Origin: Bacteroidales bacterium | GTDB lineage: Bacteria; Bacteroidota; Bacteroidia; Bacteroidales; JAFGXI01 | Direction: 5' to 3' | DNA: 7,625 nt | NCBI GenBank assembly: GCA_026985625.1 | Contig: JALSQC010000344.1 | Coordinates: 1 to 7,625, forward strand | Shown: positions 1 to 6,952 of the stretch, piece by piece | Position numbering within the stretch: the first letter of the stretch is position 1 | How the letters are laid out: every line of letters begins with the position of its first letter | Program-made: the position numbers and the translations under genes | The notes under the pieces: model-generated | Told to the model about the DNA's origin: nothing | Seen by the model: the letters and a program-made list of their open reading frames with translations, nothing else | Database searches by the model: none

Positions 1-90
1 AATTTTTTAATTATAAAATTTTTCAATATATAACTATGTTAAAAGTTTAAGGAAAGTATCGTTTTTTAACAAACAAATCAAAACAACTTT

Positions 91-134
91 AAAAATAAAA
101 AATCAAGCCGAAGTTATAAACCCGACTTGATTTT
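91..134 (-). terminator. Intrinsic terminator after the ferritin-like gene
   Basis: On the minus strand the RNA can form a 12-bp stem (arms 123-134 and 99-110) around a 12-nt loop. The stem includes one G-U wobble (positions 108/125) and is followed directly by a U-rich run (about 91-102, broken by one A). Read on the plus strand, the wobble becomes an A/C mismatch, so the structure favours termination of minus-strand transcription. It lies about 70 nt past the stop codon of the ferritin-like gene and is the only convincing terminator on this strand in the window, so it probably ends the four-gene unit. Confidence 0.8.
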
Positions 135-169
135 AAAATCTTAATTTATCAAAAATGTGCTTACTTTGA

Positions 170-186
170 AAGTATCTAAAATACTT
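170..186. repeat. Short perfect inverted repeat, 6-bp arms
   Basis: AAGTAT (170-175) and ATACTT (181-186) form perfect 6-bp arms around a 5-nt loop, 16 nt past the stop codon of the ferritin-like gene. There is no T-run behind it on either strand, so it is not a terminator by itself. It could protect the mRNA 3' end or be chance in AT-rich DNA. Confidence 0.3.
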
Positions 187-201
187 ATTCATTTTATAAA
201 T

Positions 202-657
202 CTAATTATCTTTTAATACAACATCATCGTATTCTGTTTCGAATCTCAATTTATGTTTAGCCTCTTCATTAGCTAAATCTCTAAATAAGATTTCTAACTC
301 TAAAGTAGGTGCTTTTTGCGATAGTTTTGTATATAATTTATAAGCGGATTTTTCGCGTTTCATTGCTAAAATTAAAGCATCTTGATAACTTATGTTTTCA
401 GATACTTTTCCTCCTACTAAATAGTCTCCTATTTTTAAATCCATTATTTCTCCTGATTTTAGAGTATAAGAGCCTCCGTTTTTTATTTTTTCTAATCTTG
501 CTTTATGACCCATTTCTTCTTTTGCATAATCTTCAAATGTTTTTTTCATAACTACATTTTTTGCATTTTTTGCAAGATTTGTGTAAAAATCTGCAGCTTC
601 TTGTTCTCTTTCTATTGCAAAATCAAGCACGTCTTCTATTGACTCAAATTCTTTCAT
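202..657 (-). CDS. Ferritin-like diiron protein (rubrerythrin-type, no rubredoxin domain)
   Basis: This 151-residue cytosolic protein looks like a four-helix-bundle diiron protein of the broad rubrerythrin/ferritin-like group (COG1633-like). Seen in the sequence: two half-repeats, about residues 7-60 and 89-142. Each has a Glu seven residues before a Tyr (E18/Y25, E102/Y109) and an ExxH motif (E48-H51, E132-H135). Together these supply the Glu/His set expected for a two-iron site. It has no cysteine at all, so the rubredoxin electron-entry domain of classical rubrerythrin is absent. The linker (about 60-88) is rich in Gly and short hydrophobics. Related proteins reduce peroxide or oxygen, or handle iron. 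The start is the ATG at 657 after an A-rich leader. It follows the transhydrogenase large subunit by 73 nt on the same strand with no clear terminator between, so co-transcription is plausible. The enzymatic role is inferred. Confidence 0.85.
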   Translation of the reverse strand: MKEFESIEDVLDFAIEREQEAADFYTNLAKNAKNVVMKKTFEDYAKEEMGHKARLEKIKNGGSYTLKSGEIMDLKIGDYLVGGKVSENISYQDALILAMKREKSAYKLYTKLSQKAPTLELEILFRDLANEEAKHKLRFETEYDDVVLKDN

Positions 658-707
658 AATTATTATATTTTTTTGTTAAATTTAAAAAAACATTTCCTAA
701 TAATCAA

Positions 708-732
708 AATATTAGTAAATATTAATAATATT
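708..732. repeat. Repeated AATATTA units in the stnC-ferritin spacer
   Basis: AATATTA occurs at 708-714 and 718-724, and its reverse complement lies at 726-732. The last two form a perfect inverted repeat with a 1-nt centre that overlaps the end of the large-subunit gene. There are no G/C pairs and no following T-run on the minus strand, so it is a poor terminator. It may be a binding site or AT-rich chance. Confidence 0.3.
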
Positions 733-3700
733 AATTTTTGTTAAACGATTGTATAAATTCTTTCATAAACATTAAATGTATTCCATCGGCACCAGCTTTA
801 AATAATTTATTATTGTTATCTTCGGTTGTATAATGTAAATTATAAATTTCAGAATCGGTGTTTACAGGTAATAACGACATTATTTCGTTCATAACATCGT
901 GAGCATCGCTAAGTCCATTCATTCCGAATTTTGCATTTAAGTCGATTAATTGGTTTAGGTTTGTTTTTTCTACTTTAGATTTAAAACCTTTACTAAAGTT
1001 TTGTATAATTTTTTGAGTATTTGTAAAGCTTCCTTCGTTCTCAATTGTAAAGCTTGCAGGCAGAATTAAATCTGCTTTTTTTGCTGTTTCTGTCATAAAA
1101 CTGTCTTGAACCATTAAGAAATCAACATCGAACCATTTATCGGTAATATCTTTTTTTATAGATGTTCCTATTGGGTCTTCTCCAAAGATAAAAATGTTTT
1201 TTAATGTTCCTTTTTTAATTAAATCCATTGGAGATTCTTTTATTCCTAAAGGAATATTTTTAACTTTCCATATTGATTCAAGTTTATTTATAAAGTCTTC
1301 ATTATCTGTTTTTTGTAAACCAACACCATGTTTTGGACAAATACCCATATCAGATATTCCGTGTGAATTATTTTTTTCTTTTAGTGCTATAATTCCGTTT
1401 GCTGTTTTGCCTAATTTACCTGTTATTATTGTAAGATTATAAAGTTCTTTACTTGCATTTGCAGATAATTCGTTTTCGTGGAAGATTAAAATGGCATTAA
1501 TTTCATCGTTATATGAGTTTGCAAATTTTTCTATTGTTTTGTTATCTACTCCTGATTTTTTTACTAAATCGTTATAATCTTCGGCTAATAAATTATTTTT
1601 ATAATCGTTAAAACCATTTGTTCTATCGTTTATAAACATTTGATTTTGATAGCCTTTTGATAATAGATAATAATTTAGTGATTTTATAAAATAATAGTAG
1701 TTATTTATTTTTGTTGTTTTAGAAACAATATCTTTAACATTGCTGTTTGTAGTAACTAGTTCAATAGGTATATTATATCTTTTATTTGCATTATTTATAA
1801 AGAATCCCGGAACATTTTTATTAAGTTCGTTACCAAAATAATATATTTTGCTTGATTTTTTTAATTCGTCGAATTTTGTATTAGATACATTATTAATGTG
1901 GTATCCATTACCTCTACCAAAATAACTTAAGCTGGATATATTATTTGTTTTGGCTCCTCCTCGTGCAAGTTTTTGAATCATATAAAGTTCTTCGTTGCTT
2001 AATCTTGCTCCGGCAAAAAACATATTTTCGTCGGGGTTAACCGATTTTATTTTATTTACAACAATTTCATAGGCTTCTTCATATGATATTTCTTTCCATT
2101 TTCCGTTTTCTTTTTTTAGCGGATTTAGTATTCGGTTAGGATTATTTAAGTAAGAATATCCAAATTTTCCGGATTTACACATTAAACCGTTTTTATTAAT
2201 TTGCCCATTGCTAACGGTAACTTTCATGGTAAATTCTTTGCGATGATTTATTTCTATTTCGCAACCTGTAGAACAGTAAGAACAAATTGTAGTTTCTTTT
2301 TCTAGTTTTACAGGGCCTGGTTTAAATTTAAAATTTTCTGACATTGCTCCTGTAGGACAAACTTCTATACACATACCACACGATATGCATTTTGTTTCGG
2401 TTAGGCTGTCGCCCATAGCAGGAGCAACATAAGTATCAAATCCTCGTTTGACTAAATCAAGAGCACTTGCTCCTACTACCTCGTTACAAGTTCTTATACA
2501 CCGTGAGCATAGAATACATTTGTTGTTATCTATTTCGATATATGGGTGCGAGAAATCTATTTTATATTCTTTAAATTCGCCTTCGTAAATTCCTTGTTGT
2601 GCTCCATATTCGGTAGCATGATATTTTAAATCGCATTCGAAATATTCAACACAACCACATTCTAAACATCTTTGGGCTTCGGTTTGACAAGTTTTTTCGT
2701 CGGCATATCCTAGTTCTACTTCTTTAAAATTAAATCTTTGTTCAGGTGCTAAAACAGGCATTTCTTGTCGTATTTGGCTTTTGTATTTTATTTTATATTC
2801 TTCGGGTTCTTGTTTCTTAAAATTATCTTTTTTGCTTAAAAATTCGTATGGTTTAGGTTTTATTTCTTCGCCGTTTAAAAATTGCTTAACACTATGTACT
2901 GCTATATTTCCTTGGGCTATTGCTTCTATTAATGTTGCTGCTCCTGTAACTCCATCGCCGGCTGCAAATACTGATTTAATACCTGTTTGAAGCGTTTTAG
3001 TATCGGCTTCGATATTTCCCCAACGGTTTATTTCGAGTTTTCCGTCGTCGGCATATTTATTTATATCATCAATAAAGTTAACATTGGTTTTTTGACCTAT
3101 GGCTGCTAAAATATAATCACATTCCATTGTAAATTCGCTTCCTTCGATAGGTATAGGGCGACGACGTCCTGATGCATCGGGTTCGCCTAATTTCATTTTT
3201 ATTAGTTCTACGGCTTTTAATTTGCCTTTATCGTCTTTTATTACTTTAGTTGGATTTGTAAGTGTCATATATTCAACACCTTCTAATTTACTTTCGTGTA
3301 TTTCTATTGGGTTAGCCGGCATTTCGGCTTCGGAACGTCTATACACTATAACTGTTTTTTTTGCTCCTAATCGTTGCGATGTTCTAATGCAATCCATAGC
3401 TGTATTACCTCCTCCAACAACAACTACTGTTTTTCCCGAGAAGTCGGGTTTTTTGCCTGTTGCTTCCATTTGGTTTAAAAATTCAACACCGGGATAAACT
3501 CCTTCGGCATCGTCGTCTTTAACTCCAAGGCTCGTTCCTTTTTGTGAACCTATTGTTAGAATTGTGGCATTGTATTTATCTTTTATTTCTTTATATGATA
3601 AGTTATCTCCTAATCGTTTATTGTAAAATATATTTACTCCTAATTCGGTTATTGTCGAAATTTCTTTGTCTAATAAATCGTTTGGCAAACGGTATTCGGG

Positions 3701-4414
3701 TATTCCATATCTTAACCAGCCTCCTGCATATTCTTTAGCTTCGTATATATCTACCTGATGACCTTCTTGTTGTAAATAATATGCAACTGTTAATCCTCCG
3801 GGACCGGCACCAATAACTGCAACTTTTTTTCCTGTAGATGGTTTTATTTTTGGTTTGTAATGATTATTTGATGCTAAATCATAATCGGCAGCAAATCTTT
3901 TCATATAGTCTATTCCTACCGGAGCTCCTTCTTCCATTAAATTTCTGCGACATGCTGTTTCGCATGGTCTAACACAAACTCTTCCACATATCGCAGGTAG
4001 GGGGTTTACTTCTTTTATTAAGCTAACAGCTTCGCTATACATTCCTTTGTCTATTAAAGAGATATATCCTTGAACATCAACACCTGCCGGACAAGTTTCT
4101 TTACATGGAGCCATACAGTCGGCATAATGATTACTTAAAAGTAAGTCTAATGCGGTTTTCCTTGATTTATGTATTTCGGGACTATCGGTAATTATTTTCA
4201 TGCCCTCGGATACCTTTGTTGAACATGAAGGTTGGTGACCTCTCATACCTTCGACTTCTACAACGCAAACAAAACATGATGAGTATGGTTCTAATCTTGG
4301 ATCATTACACAATGTGGGTATTTTAATCCCGTTTCTATTTGCAACTTCAAGTATGCTTTCTCCTTCGGTTGCTTTAACTTTTTTTCCGTTTAATATTACG
4401 TTTATTTCTTTCAT
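731..4414 (-). CDS. stnC: StnC-like transhydrogenase large subunit: NuoG-type ferredoxin, GltD/NfnB-like NADPH:FAD domain, degenerate FdhA-like domain
   Basis: This 1227-residue protein (from the ATG) is probably the NADPH-side and electron-wire subunit of a cytoplasmic electron-bifurcating transhydrogenase. Domains in order: a NuoG-like [2Fe-2S] ferredoxin (C36, C47, C50, C64); a GltD/NfnB-type N-terminal Fe-S domain (C100, C104, C108 and C143, C147, C151, C155); an FAD Rossmann motif GAGPGG at 202-207; an NAD(P) Rossmann motif GGGNTAMD at 334-341 with R359/R360, as in NADPH-binding GltD proteins; AAGD at 484-487; a Cys-rich linker (C583, C586, C588, C594); two ferredoxin [4Fe-4S] motifs (C633-C643, C676-C686); and an FdhA/NuoG-like domain with C711, C714, C718, C746. 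The last domain lacks the catalytic Cys/Sec (about G833) and the final cofactor-binding domain, so formate dehydrogenase activity is unlikely. No H-cluster motif is present. A TTG at 4441 would add nine residues, but the NuoG-like fold begins at the ATG. It starts 41 nt after stnB. The alternative reading is an SfrAB-like NADPH oxidoreductase. Confidence 0.88.
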   Translation of the reverse strand: MKEINVILNGKKVKATEGESILEVANRNGIKIPTLCNDPRLEPYSSCFVCVVEVEGMRGHQPSCSTKVSEGMKIITDSPEIHKSRKTALDLLLSNHYADCMAPCKETCPAGVDVQGYISLIDKGMYSEAVSLIKEVNPLPAICGRVCVRPCETACRRNLMEEGAPVGIDYMKRFAADYDLASNNHYKPKIKPSTGKKVAVIGAGPGGLTVAYYLQQEGHQVDIYEAKEYAGGWLRYGIPEYRLPNDLLDKEISTITELGVNIFYNKRLGDNLSYKEIKDKYNATILTIGSQKGTSLGVKDDDAEGVYPGVEFLNQMEATGKKPDFSGKTVVVVGGGNTAMDCIRTSQRLGAKKTVIVYRRSEAEMPANPIEIHESKLEGVEYMTLTNPTKVIKDDKGKLKAVELIKMKLGEPDASGRRRPIPIEGSEFTMECDYILAAIGQKTNVNFIDDINKYADDGKLEINRWGNIEADTKTLQTGIKSVFAAGDGVTGAATLIEAIAQGNIAVHSVKQFLNGEEIKPKPYEFLSKKDNFKKQEPEEYKIKYKSQIRQEMPVLAPEQRFNFKEVELGYADEKTCQTEAQRCLECGCVEYFECDLKYHATEYGAQQGIYEGEFKEYKIDFSHPYIEIDNNKCILCSRCIRTCNEVVGASALDLVKRGFDTYVAPAMGDSLTETKCISCGMCIEVCPTGAMSENFKFKPGPVKLEKETTICSYCSTGCEIEINHRKEFTMKVTVSNGQINKNGLMCKSGKFGYSYLNNPNRILNPLKKENGKWKEISYEEAYEIVVNKIKSVNPDENMFFAGARLSNEELYMIQKLARGGAKTNNISSLSYFGRGNGYHINNVSNTKFDELKKSSKIYYFGNELNKNVPGFFINNANKRYNIPIELVTTNSNVKDIVSKTTKINNYYYFIKSLNYYLLSKGYQNQMFINDRTNGFNDYKNNLLAEDYNDLVKKSGVDNKTIEKFANSYNDEINAILIFHENELSANASKELYNLTIITGKLGKTANGIIALKEKNNSHGISDMGICPKHGVGLQKTDNEDFINKLESIWKVKNIPLGIKESPMDLIKKGTLKNIFIFGEDPIGTSIKKDITDKWFDVDFLMVQDSFMTETAKKADLILPASFTIENEGSFTNTQKIIQNFSKGFKSKVEKTNLNQLIDLNAKFGMNGLSDAHDVMNEIMSLLPVNTDSEIYNLHYTTEDNNNKLFKAGADGIHLMFMKEFIQSFNKN

Positions 4415-4455
4415 TTTTGTAATTTTTTTAATTAACGACAAGTTTTTTGTCTTTT

Positions 4456-6222
4456 TTAACTTAACTTAATTGCATTAAAGTTACATTTAGTAAAACAAGT
4501 ACCGCAATGAATACAATCATTTTGATTAATATAATGTATTTCTTTTTTAGCTCCGTCAATACAATCAACAGGGCAGTTTATTGCACATAATGTACAGCCT
4601 GTACATGCGTTAGGATTGACTTCGTAAGTAATCAACGGACGGCAATTTAATGCAGGACATTTTTTGTCGTATATATGTGCCTCGAACTCTTCGCGGAAAT
4701 ATTTAATTGCTGTTAATACCGGATTTGGGGCTGTTTGTCCTAATCCGCATAAGGAGTTTGCTTTTATTTGTTCGCCTAATTCTTCTAATTTTTCTATATC
4801 GCCATCTTTGCCTTTACCTTCTACAATTCTGTTTAATATTTCTAACATTCGTTTTGTTCCTATACGGCAAAATGTGCATTTTCCACATGATTCTTTTGCT
4901 GTAAAATCCAAGAAAAATCTAGCCATATCAACCATGCAGGTTGTTTCATCCATAACAACCATTCCTCCTGAGCCCATTATTGCTCCTGTAGCGTTTACAC
5001 TATCGTAATCTACAGGTGTATCTATTAAGCTCTCGGGTAAGGAACCTCCTGATGGACCTCCTAATTGAACAGCTTTAAATTTTTTGTTATCTTGTATACC
5101 TCCTCCTAATTTAAATATTACATCTCTTATTGTTATGCCCATAGGGACTTCTACAAGTCCACCGTGTTTAATTTTACCGGTTAGAGCAAAAACTTTTGTT
5201 CCTTTAGATTTATCGGTTCCATATTTTGCAAATTCTTTTGCTCCGTGATGCATTATCCAAGGTATATTGGCAAGTGTTTCTACATTGTTAATATTTGTAG
5301 GTTTTTTCCATAATCCTGATACTGCAGGAAATGGAGGACGTTTTCTAGGCATTCCTCTTTCGCCTTCGACAGATGCTATTAGTGCTGTCTCTTCTCCGCA
5401 AACAAAGGCTCCTGCCCCTTCTTTAACGTATATATCAAAATTAAATCCGTTAATTCCAAATATATTTTTTCCTAAATATCCTTTTTCTCTTGCTTGTTTA
5501 ATTGCTATGTTTAATCTGTGTATTGCAAGTGGATATTCTGCTCTACAATATATAACACCTCCTGTTGCTCCTATGGCGTATGCTCCTATCATCATGCCTT
5601 CGAGTACTGCATGTGGGTCTCCTTCTAATACCGAACGGTCCATAAAAGCTCCAGGATCTCCTTCATCGGCATTACAAATAATATATTTTTCGTTATTTAC
5701 ACTTTGATTTGCAAATTTCCATTTTAGTCCTGTAGGGAAACCTCCGCCTCCGCGGCCTCTAATGCCACTATCTAAAATTTCTTGTATAACATCTTGTTGT
5801 GTTAAATTTTTGTCTTTTATTTTTCTGATTCCTTTATATCCATCGCGAGCTTCGTATTCTTCAATTTTTTCGGGATTTATATATCCACAATCTCTAAGAG
5901 CTATTTTAACTTGTCCTTTAAGAAAATCGTGTTCTGATGTTTCAAATTTTTCGGTTTTAACAACCCAATCTTTAATTATTTCGTTTCCTTTTACGTGTCT
6001 TTCTATTATTTCGTGTGCTCGTTTTTCGTCTACATCACCATATATATACGAACCTGTTTCGTCAACAATTTCGACTAGAGGTTCTTTATAGCACATTCCT
6101 ATGCACGATGTTTGATCTAGATTAAATATATTGTCTTTGTTTATTTGTTTTAGCTCGTTATAAACTTTTTTTGCTCCTGCTGCTATACCACAGCTTCCGA
6201 GACCAACTATTACTTTCTTCAT
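4456..6222 (-). CDS. stnB: StnB/HydB/NuoF-like NADH- and FMN-binding bifurcating subunit
   Basis: This 588-residue flavoprotein should bind NADH and FMN and pass electrons into several Fe-S clusters. In Stn and HydABC complexes the equivalent subunit is the bifurcation site. Domains in order: an N-terminal thioredoxin-like ferredoxin (about 1-90) with only three of the usual four Cys (C11, C40, C44); the NuoF core with the Gly-rich FMN/NADH loop at 156-168, NADEGDPGAFMDR at 184-196 and GAGAFVCGEETA at 269-280; the N3-type [4Fe-4S] site C446, C449, C452, C492; then H516, C522 and C527, which fit the zinc-site region of HydB-type proteins; and a C-terminal double [4Fe-4S] ferredoxin (C540-C543-C546-C550 and C570-C573-C576-C580). 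The extra N- and C-terminal domains separate it from respiratory NuoF, which is shorter. The ATG lies 4 nt after the upstream stop, so translation is probably coupled. HydB of a hydrogenase is the alternative, but no HydA is present in the window. Confidence 0.92.
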   Translation of the reverse strand: MKKVIVGLGSCGIAAGAKKVYNELKQINKDNIFNLDQTSCIGMCYKEPLVEIVDETGSYIYGDVDEKRAHEIIERHVKGNEIIKDWVVKTEKFETSEHDFLKGQVKIALRDCGYINPEKIEEYEARDGYKGIRKIKDKNLTQQDVIQEILDSGIRGRGGGGFPTGLKWKFANQSVNNEKYIICNADEGDPGAFMDRSVLEGDPHAVLEGMMIGAYAIGATGGVIYCRAEYPLAIHRLNIAIKQAREKGYLGKNIFGINGFNFDIYVKEGAGAFVCGEETALIASVEGERGMPRKRPPFPAVSGLWKKPTNINNVETLANIPWIMHHGAKEFAKYGTDKSKGTKVFALTGKIKHGGLVEVPMGITIRDVIFKLGGGIQDNKKFKAVQLGGPSGGSLPESLIDTPVDYDSVNATGAIMGSGGMVVMDETTCMVDMARFFLDFTAKESCGKCTFCRIGTKRMLEILNRIVEGKGKDGDIEKLEELGEQIKANSLCGLGQTAPNPVLTAIKYFREEFEAHIYDKKCPALNCRPLITYEVNPNACTGCTLCAINCPVDCIDGAKKEIHYINQNDCIHCGTCFTKCNFNAIKLS

Positions 6223-6226
6223 AATC

Positions 6227-6748
6227 TTATTTTTTTTCTGATTTACGAATTTCTTTTATTACTTTACTTGCTTTTTTTCCGTCAAGTTTTCCATAAGTAT
6301 CGTCTCCTATCATCATAACGGGAGCAAGCGAACAGCAACCTAAACAAGCTACACTTTCTAATGTAAATAACATGTCTTCGGTAGTTTCTCCATCTTTAAT
6401 TCCTAATGTTTCCTCTAATGCTTCGGTTATTAAGGTAGCATTTTGAACATGACATGCTGTGCCATGACATACTTTTACTATATGTTTTCCTACAGGATTT
6501 AACCTAAATTGAGCATAAAAAGTAGCAACGCCATACATTTTGCTTAGTTCTGTTCCTGTTTCTTTTGAAATTAGTATAAAAATTTCTCTTGGTATGTAAC
6601 CGTATAATTCTTGTGCTCCTTGTAATAATGGTATTAAGTTGCCTTTTTTGCCTTTATATTTTTCGATTAAAGGTTTCATTAAATCTAAATCAACATGTAT
6701 TTTTTTTGTTGATTTCTCGGTTTTTTGTAGAACTCTTGAAATTCGCAT
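6227..6748 (-). CDS. stnA: StnA/HydC/NuoE-like [2Fe-2S] subunit
   Basis: This 173-residue protein is a NuoE-family thioredoxin-like ferredoxin, the small partner of the NuoF-type flavoprotein encoded directly downstream. The N-terminal half (about 18-80) is the helical NuoE region, including the characteristic YGVATFYAQF stretch at 72-81. The [2Fe-2S] ligands are C94-x4-C99 and C135-x3-C139, the full canonical set; C138 is an extra Cys beside the last ligand. The length is typical of NuoE/HydC. In bifurcating complexes this subunit sits on the FMN subunit and takes part in its electron relay. It is the first gene of the minus-strand unit. Its ATG at 6748 is preceded by an A-rich leader, and the only SD-like stretch (GAGGT on the minus strand, 6766-6770) lies 17 nt upstream, too far to be a normal ribosome site. 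Family membership is certain; the Stn assignment rests on the neighbours. Confidence 0.92.
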   Translation of the reverse strand: MRISRVLQKTEKSTKKIHVDLDLMKPLIEKYKGKKGNLIPLLQGAQELYGYIPREIFILISKETGTELSKMYGVATFYAQFRLNPVGKHIVKVCHGTACHVQNATLITEALEETLGIKDGETTEDMLFTLESVACLGCCSLAPVMMIGDDTYGKLDGKKASKVIKEIRKSEKK

Positions 6749-6769
6749 AATTATATTATTTTTTTACCT

Positions 6770-6777
6770 CAAAATTA
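6770..6777 (-). promoter_or_regulatory. Possible Bacteroidota -7 element for the stnA-like unit
   Basis: On the minus strand this reads TAATTTTG, which fits the Bacteroidota -7 consensus TAnnTTTG. It would place transcription start only about 15 nt before the stnA ATG. No TTG/TTTG -33 element is found at the expected distance, and the motif is easy to obtain in AT-rich DNA, so this is a candidate only. Confidence 0.25.
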
Positions 6778-6926
6778 ATTAATTATGTGTATTTTGATTT
6801 CTTGCTTCTAATGTTTTACAACAGAGTTGATAATGTTAAAAACACAATATAACAGCATGAAAATATAAATTATTTTTTTAATATTGTTGTGCCTATTTAT
6901 TTTATTAAAAAAATAATACTACTTTT

Positions 6927-6943
6927 AAATATTAAAAATATTT
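6927..6943. repeat. Perfect 7-bp inverted repeat before the DUF2279-like start
   Basis: AAATATT and AATATTT form perfect arms around a 3-nt centre, ending 9 nt before the ATG at 6953. The position would suit a repressor site or a structured leader, but the arms contain only A and T, so chance is quite possible. Confidence 0.3.
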
Positions 6944-6952
6944 TGTCTTTTT

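Larger units (their letters stand above)
6749..6952. other. Divergent AT-rich intergenic region
   Basis: These 204 nt separate the divergently transcribed stnA-like and DUF2279-like genes and must hold the 5' ends of both unless transcripts start further away. No open frame of note and no RNA gene was seen. Two weak inverted repeats are present: ACAATAT (6844-6850) with ATATTGT (6881-6887), and AAATATT (6927-6933) with AATATTT (6937-6943). Both could be operators or chance given the high A+T content. Confidence 0.6.

Noticed and set aside
718..732. Terminator between stnC and the ferritin-like gene
   Set aside because: The inverted repeat is pure A/T, has a 1-nt centre and no following T-run, so it should not stop transcription.
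731..4414. Formate dehydrogenase alpha subunit
   Set aside because: The catalytic Cys/Sec position and the final molybdopterin-binding domain are missing, and the GltD-like NADPH domain fits a transhydrogenase better.
3222..5707. Plus-strand open frames opposite stnB and stnC (for example 5267-5707, 3222-3497, 4664-5008)
   Set aside because: They lie fully inside strongly supported minus-strand genes, show no family features and arise from the complementary codon pattern.
731..6748. HydABC or Hnd [FeFe]-hydrogenase operon
   Set aside because: The NuoE- and NuoF-like genes fit, but the large subunit contains none of the H-cluster Cys motifs.
731..6748. Respiratory complex I fragment (NuoEFG)
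   Set aside because: No membrane subunits are present, stnB has the extra N- and C-terminal domains of soluble bifurcating enzymes, and the large subunit contains a GltD-like domain.
6766..6770. GAGGT (minus strand) as Shine-Dalgarno for stnA
   Set aside because: It is 17 nt from the ATG, far beyond normal spacing.
6939..6945. TATTTTG as a promoter -7 box for the DUF2279-like gene
   Set aside because: It is one base short of TAnnTTTG and only 7 nt from the ATG, and the same heptamer occurs elsewhere in this AT-rich spacer.
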